NCBI GenBank assembly: GCA_009886815.1
Contig: QXYP01000128.1
Location: 1-16,274, forward strand
DNA: 16,274 nucleotides
Source of the DNA: Halieaceae bacterium
GTDB taxonomy: Bacteria > Pseudomonadota > Gammaproteobacteria > Pseudomonadales > Halieaceae
Direction of reading: 5' to 3'
A model generated the notes under the pieces. It was given only the letters and a program-made list of their open reading frames with translations, searched no databases and had not been told where the DNA came from. Below are positions 1 through 8,337 of the stretch, piece by piece. Position numbers and translations under genes: made by a program. How positions within the stretch are numbered: position 1 is the stretch's first letter; every line of letters begins with the position of its first letter.

Positions 1-568
1 CGAGTGAAATAGGCGTTTCACCCAGCCCACCATTGCCGTTACCACTTTGCCAGTCACTCAGGGGTTTTCCGGTCATCTGCCAGATCTCTAGGCCCCGGGC
101 TATTCGCTGACTGTGATTAGGATGCAGCCGCGCCGCTAAGTTAGGATCAACGAGACCCAACCGCGCGTGCATGGCCGGCCAGCCCTCTAGTGCTGCATCG
201 GCCTCTATTTTCTGCCGCACTGCGGGGTCACTGGCAGGCATGTCATCAAGCCCCTCAAGCAACGCCCGAAAGTAAAGCATCGTGCCACCCACCAAAATAG
301 GCAGCCGCCCTCTAGCCCTGATATCAGCAATCGCAGCCGTGGCGTCCCGCGCGAATTGCATCGCGCTATAAGGCTCACTAGGCTCTCTAATATCGATGAG
401 GTGGTGGGGAAAGTCCGGTTTGGCCGTGCCAATATTCAGGCCCCGGTACACCAGCGCAGAATCCACCGAGATTAATTCCCCGTTTAACGACTGCGCTAGC
501 GAAATTGCCAGGTCGGTTTTGCCCGCTGCGGTAGGACCCATCACACAAAGTAAAGGTGATGCCGCCAA
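1..568 (-). CDS. miaA: tRNA dimethylallyltransferase MiaA (3' part beyond left edge)
   Basis: MiaA transfers a dimethylallyl group to N6 of A37 in tRNAs that read codons starting with U (i6A, precursor of ms2i6A). About 189 codons are visible of a family length near 315. The N-terminal P-loop [10 protein letters not shown], the substrate-binding stretch [19 protein letters not shown], the HHLIDI motif and [15 protein letters not shown] are all classic MiaA. The C-terminal part lies outside the window. The frame is closed upstream by the mutL TGA (569-571), so the only starts are TTG 568, GTG 544 and ATG 541. I prefer TTG 568: it gives the strand LAASPLLCV expected before the P-loop, and an AAGGGG ribosome site lies 7 nt upstream inside mutL. 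Last gene visible of the tsaE-amidase-mutL-miaA operon; hfq normally follows. Function is certain; the start is probable. Confidence 0.95.
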   Translation of the reverse strand, partial: MAASPLLCVMGPTAAGKTDLAISLAQSLNGELISVDSALVYRGLNIGTAKPDFPHHLIDIREPSEPYSAMQFARDATAAIADIRARGRLPILVGGTMLYFRALLEGLDDMPASDPAVRQKIEADAALEGWPAMHARLGLVDPNLAARLHPNHSQRIARGLEIWQMTGKPLSDWQSGNGNGGLGETPISL

Positions 569-2416
569 TCAACGTCCCCTTAAGAACAGCTTGTCCAAAT
601 CTTGCATGCCCAACTGAACCCAGGTGGGTCTGCCATGGTTACACTGCCCTGACCGCTCGGTCATTTCCATATCCCGGAGTAAGGCGTTCATTTCAGGTAC
701 CGTTAATCGCCGATTGGCTCGCACAGACCCGTGACAAGCCATGGTAGACAGCAGTTCATCTTCATGGGCAGCGATGCGGTCTGAGGTTCCAAATGCCAGC
801 ATATCGGCGAGAACATCTCGAACAAGCGCTTCAATGCCGCCACCGATGAGTGCAATAGGCACCTCGCGAATAACCAATTGCTCATCGCCGGTTGCATCGA
901 GCACCAACCCCAAAGCCACTAAAGCCTCCGACATTTCGACAGCAGCAGCCACCTCACGGGATGACAAAGTGATCATTTGCGGCACCAGTAAGGGTTGAGT
1001 CTTAATGCCGCTATCGTCCCGCATACGCTTGAGTCGCTCGTAAGTAATGCGCTCATGAGCGGCGTGCATATCGACTAACACCAGCCCTTCAGCGTTCTCG
1101 GACAAAATAAACACCCCGTGCAGTTGCGCCAAGGCAAACCCCAAAGGCGGCACCTCTGACTCATCACCGTTGGGGTGAGGCCGCTCCATGACCGAGGTGC
1201 CGTAACCACTGCCAGAAGAAGCTGGCGCAGCGTAAAGACGCGACAAGGCATCGAGATTTGCGCCGCCCGCTGGCACCTCGGATTGCCAGACGCCTCCCTG
1301 AGGATTAGACAAGCCCATGGGCGCCTGCTGAGGTGTTGTTGGCCAACCCAGCCCACCTTGTTCATGAGTAACCCCAGTATCAACAGCAGCCCCGCCATCA
1401 CCCGGGCGGAGATCGCCCAGCGCTCGATGCAACGTGCTGAAAATAAAACTGTGAACCTCTCGACCTTCCCGAAACCGAACTTCATGTTTGGTCGGGTGTA
1501 CGTTGACGTCGACCACCGCAGGGTCGACCTCTAAAAACAAGACATACGCGGGGTGACGACCATGAAAAAGCACATCGCGGTAGGCCTGCTTGATCGCGTG
1601 GGTCACCAGCTTGTCGCGAATGACGCGACCATTCACGAAAAAATACTGTAAGTCCGCTTGGCTGCGAGAAAACGTGGGCAGACCCACCCATCCATGCAGC
1701 GAAAATCGTCCCGCCTCACGGGTTAAAGCAACGGACTGTTCCATAAATGCTGATCCGCATACGGTTGCAATCCGTCGTTCGCGGCCCGCTTGGTCAGTGG
1801 CGCTATTAAGACTGTGAAGCGTTTTACCGTTGTGTCGCAGTGAAAAGGCGACATCACTTCTAGCCAATGCCTGTCTTTTGAACACTTCGTCGATATGACC
1901 CAGCTCGGTTTTTTCAGTGCGCAAAAATTTGCGCCTGGCCGGCGTGTTGTAAAAGAGATCTCGAACCTCAAGGGTGGTGCCACCCGGGTGGGGAGCAGGG
2001 CTTACCGTGACCGTCATGTCCCGCCCCTCTGACTGGGCAATCATGCCCGCCGCCGCGTGATCTGACGCATTACTCGTTAAACTCAGGCGCGATACCGAAG
2101 CAATCGAAGCGAGGGCCTCCCCTCGAAAACCCAGCGTGCCCACAGCTTCGAGATCGTCTATGGAGTCAATTTTAGACGTCGCATGCCGAGCTAAGGCTAA
2201 GCTTAAGTCGTCAGCCGATATACCGCTGCCGTTGTCACGAACACGCATCAGCTGGACGCCACCCGATTCCAAATCAATATCGATTCTTGAGGCGCCGGCA
2301 TCGAGACTATTTTCAATGGCTTCTTTGATCACTGAGGCCGGGCGCTCTACCACTTCCCCTGCAGCGATCTGGTTAGCAAGGCGGGTCGCCAGTTTGTGAA
2401 TTCGATGCTCAGTCAT
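569..2416 (-). CDS. mutL: DNA mismatch repair protein MutL, endonuclease type
   Basis: 615 aa, the usual MutL length. MutL couples MutS mismatch recognition to strand incision and unwinding. The N-terminal GHKL ATPase is intact: [20 protein letters not shown] with catalytic Glu32 and Mg-binding Asn36, DNGSGI at 61-66, and GFRGEAL at 96-102. The dimerisation domain follows after a poorly conserved Gly/Pro/Ser-rich linker (roughly 340-430). The C-terminal domain carries the metal endonuclease signature [12 protein letters not shown] (449-460), matching DQHA(X)2E(X)4E, plus [10 protein letters not shown] (560-569) and CNHGRP (592-597). E. coli MutL, which works with MutH, lacks these; Pseudomonas-type MutL has them. 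The ATG overlaps the amidase stop (ATGA) and has no clear Shine-Dalgarno, so translation is probably coupled to the amidase gene. Confidence 0.98.
   Translation of the reverse strand: MTEHRIHKLATRLANQIAAGEVVERPASVIKEAIENSLDAGASRIDIDLESGGVQLMRVRDNGSGISADDLSLALARHATSKIDSIDDLEAVGTLGFRGEALASIASVSRLSLTSNASDHAAAGMIAQSEGRDMTVTVSPAPHPGGTTLEVRDLFYNTPARRKFLRTEKTELGHIDEVFKRQALARSDVAFSLRHNGKTLHSLNSATDQAGRERRIATVCGSAFMEQSVALTREAGRFSLHGWVGLPTFSRSQADLQYFFVNGRVIRDKLVTHAIKQAYRDVLFHGRHPAYVLFLEVDPAVVDVNVHPTKHEVRFREGREVHSFIFSTLHRALGDLRPGDGGAAVDTGVTHEQGGLGWPTTPQQAPMGLSNPQGGVWQSEVPAGGANLDALSRLYAAPASSGSGYGTSVMERPHPNGDESEVPPLGFALAQLHGVFILSENAEGLVLVDMHAAHERITYERLKRMRDDSGIKTQPLLVPQMITLSSREVAAAVEMSEALVALGLVLDATGDEQLVIREVPIALIGGGIEALVRDVLADMLAFGTSDRIAAHEDELLSTMACHGSVRANRRLTVPEMNALLRDMEMTERSGQCNHGRPTWVQLGMQDLDKLFLRGR
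576..581 (-). promoter_or_regulatory. Ribosome binding site for miaA inside the mutL 3' end
   Basis: On the minus strand AAGGGG lies 7 nt before TTG 568, within the last codons of mutL. It is too far from GTG 544 and ATG 541 to serve them, so it decides the start in favour of TTG. Confidence 0.5.
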
Positions 2417-3774
2417 TGGACGTCGGGTATCTTTAATATTTGGCCGATACGAATGGTTGACCCACTCAGCCCGTTGGCCGTTTTCAAAGTATCGACCTTC
2501 ACTTGATATCGGGCAGCGATTTCAGAGAGCGTATCGCCCCGCGCAACCGCATAGACCCGTCCATCTGACTGATTACCCTTTTGCCAGGCCAGTAGGGTTC
2601 CCGCGGGTGGGTGCGATTTGAACCAAGTCAAAACCCCGCTGTGTATGGCACTGGCCATCTTGTCCTGATAACCAGACGAGTCGAGTCGACTGGCCTCGGC
2701 TGGATTAGAAATAAAACCGGTCTCCACTAATATAGAAGGAATATCAGGGCTTTTCAGCACGGCGAACCCGGCTTGCTCAACCTTTTTTTTATGGAGCTTG
2801 GCGAAGCCTCCGATTTCAGCCAAAACCCTGGCGCCCAAACTTAAGCTAGTATCAAGCGTTGCTGTCATGGACAAATCGGTCAGTACCCCTGCCAACATAT
2901 CGTCTTTATCAGACAGTCTCACACCCCCCACCAGGTCAGCAGAATTCTCTCGATCAGCCAAATACTTCGCCGCGGTAGAGGAAGCGCCTTTAGTCGACAG
3001 CGCATAAACCGAAGCGCCATTGGCTGAAGCCTGACGGAAAGCATCAGCGTGAATCGAGACAAATAAATCAGCCTGTGACTTGCGCGCCAAGTCCCGCCGA
3101 CCACGGAGACTCACGTAGTAGTCACCATCGCGGATCATCACAGGCTTTAAGCCCGGCGTGTTTTCAAGTCGAGCGTTTAATTTTTTCGCTATCGCCAGAA
3201 CCACTTTTTTCTCATACAGTTTTTTGGGGCCCAAAGCCCCAGGGTCTTCGCCACCGTGACCGGCATCAATAGCCACAATAATATCGCGCCGATCTGACAG
3301 TTGATCCACACTCTTCACCGCCTCAACCTCGACAGCCTTAACGCCCGCGTCAAAAAGGTCCAGAACCAACCGATGGCCGGTCCGCTCATTGGGTGGTAAC
3401 GGGAAGCTTTTGGGGCGCACTTTGCCATTGAGGTCAAAGACAATGCGCAAATCATGGCCTTCACGCACCCCTGAACGCACCCGAGCAATCGGTGTATTTT
3501 CCAATGGCAAATTGGTCAGGGCATTGATCAAGCGCGCATTCGCCACATCGATAACAAGGCGTCTGGGGTTATCGAGCTCAAGGATCGAGTGCGAAATGGG
3601 CTCTGAAAGATCAAACACAACCCGAGTGTGGTCGGGGGCTCGCCACAATCGCACATCGAGAATATCTGCCGCGTGCAGCGGCATTGTGGTCAGAAAAAAA
3701 AGACACAGCAGCGCGCCCGCAGGTATCGCCCTATTGCCACATTTTTTTCGCCCTGACGCCAAGTGCACGCTCAC
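2413..3774 (-). CDS. amiB: Periplasmic N-acetylmuramoyl-L-alanine amidase (AMIN + Amidase_3 + LysM)
   Basis: 453 aa. It cleaves the amide between N-acetylmuramic acid and the stem peptide to separate daughter cells at the septum. Order: Sec signal peptide with basic start and core LLCLFFLTT, probable cleavage after LHA (about residue 35); AMIN domain (about 37-145) for septal and peptidoglycan targeting; zinc amidase (about 166-387) with His173 (AGHGG), Glu188, His242 (SIHAD) and catalytic Glu351 (VETGF); LysM (about 407-451) binding glycan. The insert at about 280-335 is where AmiA/B/C carry the autoinhibitory helix released by EnvC/NlpD partners. The start is GTG 3774 (GTG 3768 also possible); no in-frame ATG precedes the signal peptide. 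Domain order matches Pseudomonas AmiB; amiB versus amiC naming is uncertain. The gene has three homopolymer runs of 7-8 bases. Confidence 0.95.
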   Translation of the reverse strand: MSVHLASGRKKCGNRAIPAGALLCLFFLTTMPLHAADILDVRLWRAPDHTRVVFDLSEPISHSILELDNPRRLVIDVANARLINALTNLPLENTPIARVRSGVREGHDLRIVFDLNGKVRPKSFPLPPNERTGHRLVLDLFDAGVKAVEVEAVKSVDQLSDRRDIIVAIDAGHGGEDPGALGPKKLYEKKVVLAIAKKLNARLENTPGLKPVMIRDGDYYVSLRGRRDLARKSQADLFVSIHADAFRQASANGASVYALSTKGASSTAAKYLADRENSADLVGGVRLSDKDDMLAGVLTDLSMTATLDTSLSLGARVLAEIGGFAKLHKKKVEQAGFAVLKSPDIPSILVETGFISNPAEASRLDSSGYQDKMASAIHSGVLTWFKSHPPAGTLLAWQKGNQSDGRVYAVARGDTLSEIAARYQVKVDTLKTANGLSGSTIRIGQILKIPDVQ

Positions 3775-3803
3775 TGTTTACCGGGCATATTAGCCCTATG
3801 TCC

Positions 3804-3833
3804 CCTTGTTTTGCACGCGAGTTCAAAACAAGG
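3804..3833. repeat. Perfect 10-bp inverted repeat between tsaE and the amidase gene
   Basis: CCTTGTTTTG (3804-3813) and CAAAACAAGG (3824-3833) are exact reverse complements around a 10-nt loop. It sits in the 91-bp gap after the tsaE stop (3866) and before the amidase GTG (3774). No T-run follows on either strand, so it is not a standard intrinsic terminator. It could be a processing or stability hairpin within the operon mRNA, an operator, or part of a small repeat element. Confidence 0.7.
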
Positions 3834-3865
3834 CGCAAATTTGTAACGAGTAGAAGACCCTAGCC

Positions 3866-4336
3866 CTACGCCATTAACTGTTGGCATACCCGCTTACCCT
3901 GCTGCGAACGTCCGCTTAGGGTCAACTGCCTACCCCCATCGAGGGACGACAAATGAATCAACAAGTCCGGCGGCGGCAGCCAGTCTCCACCGCGCTCTGC
4001 CCATTCGACCAACAGCAGCGCCGGCGCCATCAAGTAGTCATCAAATCCCATATAAGCTAACTCTTCTGGGTCTGCGACTCTGTACAGGTCAAAATGAAAA
4101 ACCATAGCATCATCAAACTCATAGGGCTCTACCAAGGTGTAGGTCGGGCTTTTCACACTGCCCACGTGCCCCAATCCGCGAATGAAGCCACGACTCAACG
4201 TGGTCTTCCCAGCGCCAAGCTCGCCGCTAAGGTAAATCCTCATGGGGGGCTTACAGCTCTGAGCCAGTCTAGCCCCAAAATCGATGGTGCTGTGCTCATC
4301 GGGCAAGTCAATTGTGAGTTCGATCATATCTGTCAT
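3866..4336 (-). CDS. tsaE: tRNA threonylcarbamoyladenosine biosynthesis ATPase TsaE
   Basis: 156 aa from ATG 4336; E. coli TsaE is 153 aa. It is the ATPase that works with TsaB and TsaD to transfer threonylcarbamoyl to A37 of ANN-decoding tRNAs (t6A), in the cytoplasm. Visible motifs: Walker A GELGAGKTT (38-46), SPTYTLVEPYE (63-73), HFDLYR (81-86, Walker B region) and the conserved VEWAERG (110-116). An in-frame GTG at 4417 would add 27 residues, but that extension runs into the divergent queG coding region and has no family counterpart, so I reject it. No strong ribosome site precedes ATG 4336; the second Met (4327) is a possible alternative. First gene of the minus-strand operon. Confidence 0.95.
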   Translation of the reverse strand: MTDMIELTIDLPDEHSTIDFGARLAQSCKPPMRIYLSGELGAGKTTLSRGFIRGLGHVGSVKSPTYTLVEPYEFDDAMVFHFDLYRVADPEELAYMGFDDYLMAPALLLVEWAERGGDWLPPPDLLIHLSSLDGGRQLTLSGRSQQGKRVCQQLMA

Positions 4337-4396
4337 TGCGCAAGTGTACCGAAGCATTAGCACGACGGGGGAATCTGGGTCTGTCAGAATGCGCCA

Positions 4397-5482
4397 ATGG
4401 CCCCTACCGAAACACACACAGACACCCTTGCGGCGATCCAGTCACAACTGGACCAATGGGCTCAGGAATTGGGCTTTCAGCAGGTGGGCATCACCGGGGT
4501 AGACCTGAATGAGCACGAGGGCTACCTGCAAAAATGGTTGGACGCAGGCTATCAGGGCGACATGCACTACATGACGCGGCATGGCCTTACACGAGCCCGT
4601 CCCGCTGACCTCATTCCCGGCACCTGCACAGTGCTCACCCTGCGGATGGACTACTTACCCGAGGCTGCCGCCGATCCCGAGGTGGTTTTAGGTCAGAATG
4701 ACCAAGCCTACATCTCGCGCTATGCCCTAGGCCGCGACTATCACAAGCTTATGCGGCAGCGACTCGCGCGACTGGCAAAGCGGATCGAAGCTGAACTGGG
4801 TTCTGGGCAGTACCGCGCCTTTGTCGATAGTGCCCCGGTCCTAGAGCGCGCCCTGGCCGAGCAATCTGGCTTGGGTTGGATCGCCAAAAACACCATGCTC
4901 ATTAACGAACGGGCGGGCTCCTGGTTTTTCCTCGGTGAAATATATACCGACATTCCTTTTACCCATGACCCACCCAAAGCGGTCAAGCACTGCGGCAGCT
5001 GCACGGCTTGTCTCGATATTTGTCCTACCCAAGCCTTCGTGGCGCCCCATGTCCTCGATGCCAGGAAATGTATTTCCTACCTCACCATTGAGCACCAGGG
5101 CTCCATTGATCCGGCTCTGCGTCCGCTCATGGGCAACCGCATTTATGGCTGTGACGACTGCCAACTGGTGTGCCCTTGGAATAAATTTGCGCAGCCCACT
5201 GCGGAGGCCGATTTTGCCCCGCGCCACAACCTCGACCGAGAAGCGCTGACGCGCTTGTTCGCTTGGACCGAGCAGGACTTTGACACGCGCCTGCAAGGTT
5301 CACCCATTCGTCGCATTGGTCACGAGCGCTGGTTGCGAAACATTGCCATTGCGTTAGGCAACGCAGCCACCTCTCCAGAGGTGCTCGCCGCCCTAAATCA
5401 TCGCCTCGAACATCCCTCTCCCTTAGTCAGGGAACACGTCGCCTGGGCCCTGGCACAGCATCGCAGTCAAGCTGATCTATAA
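4397..5482 (+). CDS. queG: Epoxyqueuosine reductase QueG
   Basis: 361 aa (E. coli about 379). It reduces epoxyqueuosine to queuosine at position 34 of GUN-anticodon tRNAs, using cobalamin and two [4Fe-4S] clusters. The N-terminal cobalamin-binding and catalytic part includes [25 protein letters not shown] with the conserved Asp144. The ferredoxin-like part holds [12 protein letters not shown] (Cys199, 202, 205, 209), a lone Cys225 and CDDCQLVCP (Cys252, 255, 259), which is the full set for two clusters. A HEAT-like C-terminal region (about 305-355) fits the tRNA-binding role known in the family. No Shine-Dalgarno is visible before ATG 4397. Divergent from tsaE by 60 bp; the last 6 bp overlap the end of orn on the other strand. 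Confidence 0.97.
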   Translation: MAPTETHTDTLAAIQSQLDQWAQELGFQQVGITGVDLNEHEGYLQKWLDAGYQGDMHYMTRHGLTRARPADLIPGTCTVLTLRMDYLPEAAADPEVVLGQNDQAYISRYALGRDYHKLMRQRLARLAKRIEAELGSGQYRAFVDSAPVLERALAEQSGLGWIAKNTMLINERAGSWFFLGEIYTDIPFTHDPPKAVKHCGSCTACLDICPTQAFVAPHVLDARKCISYLTIEHQGSIDPALRPLMGNRIYGCDDCQLVCPWNKFAQPTAEADFAPRHNLDREALTRLFAWTEQDFDTRLQGSPIRRIGHERWLRNIAIALGNAATSPEVLAALNHRLEHPSPLVREHVAWALAQHRSQADL

Positions 5483-6025
5483 AGACGGCACTTGAAGAAA
5501 ATTGTCACGGTAGTAACGCAGTTCCTCTATTGACTCTCTAATATCGTCGAGGGCTAAGTGCACGTTGCGCTTTTTTAAGCCGGGTAAATCTGGCCGCCAG
5601 CGACTGGCAAGAATTTTCAGGGAGCTGACGTCTAAATTTCGATAATGGAAAAAGGCCTCAAGATCGGGCAAATGGCGGGCCATAAACCGTCGATCCTGGC
5701 AAATTGAATTGCCACACATCGGTGAGCTCCCCGCTGGCACCCATTTCTCGAGGAATGCCAAGGTTTCTCGTGTAGCTCGATGCTCGTCATATTCACTCTC
5801 GCCGACCCTCTTCACCAACCCGGACGCTGTATGATGACTGGTATTCCACTCATCCATTGCGTCAAGCTCCCCCTGACTTTGATGAATGGCGATCACCGGC
5901 CCTTGAGCCAGCTCATTTAAGTCACTATCGGTGACGATGGTGGCCATCTCAATAACGCGGTGCTGCTCGGGTATGAGCCCCGTCATTTCTAGATCAACCC
6001 AAATGAGATTTTGTGCATCTGACAT
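5477..6025 (-). CDS. orn: Oligoribonuclease Orn (DEDDh 3'-5' exonuclease)
   Basis: 182 aa, the family length. It degrades dinucleotides (nanoRNA, and pGpG from cyclic-di-GMP turnover) to mononucleotides and is often essential in gammaproteobacteria. Catalytic residues are all present: Asp11 and Glu13 in WVDLEMTGL, Asp111 in NSICQDRRF, His156 and Asp161 in [10 protein letters not shown]. The start at ATG 6025 has a strong ribosome site, GGAGGA on the minus strand (plus 6030-6035), 4 nt upstream. It converges with queG, overlapping by 6 bp, and diverges from rsgA across 93 bp, an arrangement also known in Pseudomonas. Confidence 0.98.
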   Translation of the reverse strand: MSDAQNLIWVDLEMTGLIPEQHRVIEMATIVTDSDLNELAQGPVIAIHQSQGELDAMDEWNTSHHTASGLVKRVGESEYDEHRATRETLAFLEKWVPAGSSPMCGNSICQDRRFMARHLPDLEAFFHYRNLDVSSLKILASRWRPDLPGLKKRNVHLALDDIRESIEELRYYRDNFLQVPSL

Positions 6026-6118
6026 AACGTCCTCCGTTGGCGTCAGTCTATCAGAGGTCCCACCTAGGCATTTAAAACTTCACTCACATGATCGGTCGGG
6101 ACGCAGTACACTAAATCC

Positions 6119-7075
6119 ATGTCCAAACAACGACTCAGCAAACAGCAGCACCGCCGCATTGAGGCGGCACAAGACCGCTACCGAACTGATAGCGAATCGG
6201 GGGGTGAATCGGGGCTGGTTATAGCGCGCTTTGGCAAACAGGTACTCATTGAGACTGAAAATGGCGACCGCCTAACGACCACCCTTCGTCGCCGCACCGA
6301 AGACCCCGTAGCAGGTGATGAGGTTGTTTGGACACCACAAGGTGAGCAGGGGGTGATTGAAGCCTTGCTACCCCGTAGAACGGTGATCTCCAGACCCAAC
6401 AGCCAGGGTGCACTGAGACCCATAGCTGCCAATATCGACCGCCTACTGATCGTTATTGCACCTCAGCCACTCGCTCAAGCCAATTTAATAGACCGCTATT
6501 TGGTGGCGGCCGGCCACGCCGGTATCGAAACCAGTCTGGTGCTCAATAAAGCTGATTTATTATCCGAAGAGCCATCGGCACTTCAACTCGCCGAAATTTA
6601 TCGTGAGCTGGGCATTGAGGTATTAACCACTGATCGACTTAGCGATCCAGCGGCTGAAGCCTTGTTGGGCATGGTGGCCACACAAACCGTTGCGTTGGTC
6701 GGGCAGTCCGGGGTTGGCAAGTCATCATTAATTCAGAGGCTATTACCCGATTTGGAGATTCGCATTGGCGCCCTTTCTGACGCTGTTGGATTGGGCCGCC
6801 ACACCACGACCGCCGCAGCGCTTTACCACCTACCCGGAGGCGGTCGCCTAATAGACTCTCCGGGGGTACGGGAATTCCACCTCAGTCACTTAAGCAAAGA
6901 TGCCGTGGCTGCCGGCTTCGCCGAATTTGAGCCCCTACTGGGCCTGTGCCGCTTTCGCGATTGTAGTCATAGCCATGAGGTCCGCTGCGCGATTCTCGAA
7001 GCCCATGACCGGGGGGAAATCAGCGCGGAGCGGCTAGCCAGTTATCGACAAATCGTATCGTCGATGGGTCAGTAA
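6119..7075 (+). CDS. rsgA: Small ribosomal subunit biogenesis GTPase RsgA
   Basis: 318 aa; E. coli RsgA (YjeQ) is 350, and the difference looks to be in the termini. RsgA is a circularly permuted GTPase that helps late 30S maturation and release of RbfA. Domains: basic N-terminal tail (1-28), OB fold (about 30-85), then the GTPase in permuted order with G4 NKAD (143-146), G1 GQSGVGKSS (195-203) and G3 DSPG (246-249), followed by a zinc finger with Cys277, Cys282, His284 and Cys290. The start ATG 6119 is at the usual N-terminus of the family, though no strong ribosome site is visible. Confidence 0.97.
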   Translation: MSKQRLSKQQHRRIEAAQDRYRTDSESGGESGLVIARFGKQVLIETENGDRLTTTLRRRTEDPVAGDEVVWTPQGEQGVIEALLPRRTVISRPNSQGALRPIAANIDRLLIVIAPQPLAQANLIDRYLVAAGHAGIETSLVLNKADLLSEEPSALQLAEIYRELGIEVLTTDRLSDPAAEALLGMVATQTVALVGQSGVGKSSLIQRLLPDLEIRIGALSDAVGLGRHTTTAAALYHLPGGGRLIDSPGVREFHLSHLSKDAVAAGFAEFEPLLGLCRFRDCSHSHEVRCAILEAHDRGEISAERLASYRQIVSSMGQ

Positions 7076-7158
7076 ATTGTTACGCGGCAAGCCTCACTAT
7101 GGCGCATTGAGACCTCCTCCGCTGCTTTGAGCTGACCTACCGTTTCTGCGCTGATGAA

Positions 7159-7171
7159 GCGCCTTTGGCGC
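7159..7171. terminator. Small hairpin between rsgA and the 7174-8325 gene
   Basis: GCGCC-TTT-GGCGC forms a 5-bp GC stem with a triloop, lying 2 bp beyond the stop of the minus-strand gene and 83 bp beyond the rsgA stop. There is no real T-run on either side, so it would be a weak bidirectional terminator or mRNA 3'-end hairpin at best. Confidence 0.3.
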
Positions 7172-7173
7172 AC

Positions 7174-8325
7174 TTAAGAACTGCTTTGATCCCTGCGTAA
7201 ATCCTCAAACAGCAAAAATTCGAAGCGCAGTTCAACTTTCCAAGCGCCCTCGCGGTTGTCGTAAGGTTCATCGACGCGCCAGTTGTAGCTAGGCTCAAAT
7301 TCTATGAACAGATAATCACGATAGGTTTGACGCCGGTATCTAAAGCCAAGCTTGTAGTTAGACACATACTCGTAAGGCTCTGTTGCACCCCAGACTTCAC
7401 CATAGATCATGAGGCCGCGTTCGGTTGGACCACCATTTGCCCGGTCTGCATTCCAAAAATTGATCCACTGCAGGCTGGTGCTCAATTCCAGCCCATCAGT
7501 ACTACTGCCGTACAAGGCGCGGGAATAGCTGCGAATAAGTTGCTGCTCGCTAATTTGGTGATCTAGCAGCAAACGGGATGTGCTGGTAGTGCCGTCGCCG
7601 GCATCAAACTGAACGCGCTCAATAAACCGCAGGCTGTTACGCTCGCTCAAATCACGCTGATAGGTAAATTTGACGCCCGGTTTCGGGCCGTTCGAGCCCA
7701 CACCCAAGGTAAGCTTAAAATCGACGTCCATGTCTTCTAAGCGGTTAACTTTTAATTCGAGGGCAACCCTAGACTGCGACTCATCTTGTTCACCATTGAT
7801 GTCATTGAGCGGGTCATCACCCTGAAATACCAAATCAAGTCGCTTAGAGATTTGCGGCAAGTTAACCTTGCCGCCCAAGCGAAAGCGAACATCGTTACCG
7901 AGACGTTCATCCCGCTCATTGCTGACTCGCAGTCGCAATCGTGAATAAGCCTCGTCATCCTCAGAGTCGCCTCCCCCAAAATAAGCGTCAAACCACTGCG
8001 TGAGGTCATCGGCCCTTTCTGTCACAAGGCCGTGCCCGGCATCCATCCATGAGGTGCCTTCGGAGGGCGCGAGCCCTTCAGATTCAACCATCTGATCCGA
8101 TGGCGCCACTCCGTCTGATGACTTGGCTTCAGACTTTGATTCTGCCGGGTCCGATAACGAGGTTTCCGTGACCGCCCCCTCTGAAGGTAAAGTCGTGGAG
8201 TCTCCCGCAGCGGTTTCGGCCTGCAGCGGCATAGCAATCATCCAAGTAATGACGCCTAAAAATCCAAAGCAAGCAGTGCCAGTAAAGCTTAACCGGCGAG
8301 TATTTTGCGCAAACGCTGTTTTCAT
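7174..8325 (-). CDS. Secreted beta-rich protein of unknown function, probably outer membrane
   Basis: 383 aa; I do not recognise a named family. An N-terminal signal sequence has basic residues (QNTRR), a hydrophobic core (about 14-30) and likely cleavage after PLQA (about residue 36). Next comes a low-complexity Ser/Glu/Ala/Pro linker (about 37-95), then about 280 residues rich in alternating polar/hydrophobic strands: RLRLRVS, RFRLGGKV, RLDLVFQ, DFKLTLGV, KLGFRYRRQ, VELRFEFLLF. The pattern, with many aromatic strand ends and short acidic loops, suggests an outer-membrane beta-barrel or surface-linked beta domain. The conserved-looking C-terminal block contains FRYRRQTYRDYLFIEFEPSYNWR. It lies between rsgA and psd, where Pseudomonas has mot and rhodanese genes. 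No clear ribosome site; ATG 8325 is the only start giving a full signal peptide. Function unknown. Confidence 0.85.
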   Translation of the reverse strand: MKTAFAQNTRRLSFTGTACFGFLGVITWMIAMPLQAETAAGDSTTLPSEGAVTETSLSDPAESKSEAKSSDGVAPSDQMVESEGLAPSEGTSWMDAGHGLVTERADDLTQWFDAYFGGGDSEDDEAYSRLRLRVSNERDERLGNDVRFRLGGKVNLPQISKRLDLVFQGDDPLNDINGEQDESQSRVALELKVNRLEDMDVDFKLTLGVGSNGPKPGVKFTYQRDLSERNSLRFIERVQFDAGDGTTSTSRLLLDHQISEQQLIRSYSRALYGSSTDGLELSTSLQWINFWNADRANGGPTERGLMIYGEVWGATEPYEYVSNYKLGFRYRRQTYRDYLFIEFEPSYNWRVDEPYDNREGAWKVELRFEFLLFEDLRRDQSSS

Positions 8326-8337
8326 AGTCTAAATTCA

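Noticed and set aside
1075..1485. Minus-strand frame of 136 codons inside mutL
   Set aside because: Alternative frame of the intact mutL coding region, with no start signals or family features.
3389..3793. Plus-strand open frame of 134 codons opposite the amidase gene
   Set aside because: Antisense to the signal peptide and AMIN domain; composition fits a codon-bias shadow. It also reads through the homopolymer runs.
4337..4417. Extended tsaE start at GTG 4417
   Set aside because: It would overlap the divergent queG start and adds residues foreign to the TsaE family.
4841..5296. Minus-strand open frame of 151 codons opposite queG
   Set aside because: Lies wholly within queG, which has all cluster cysteines; no ribosome site and no recognisable protein features.
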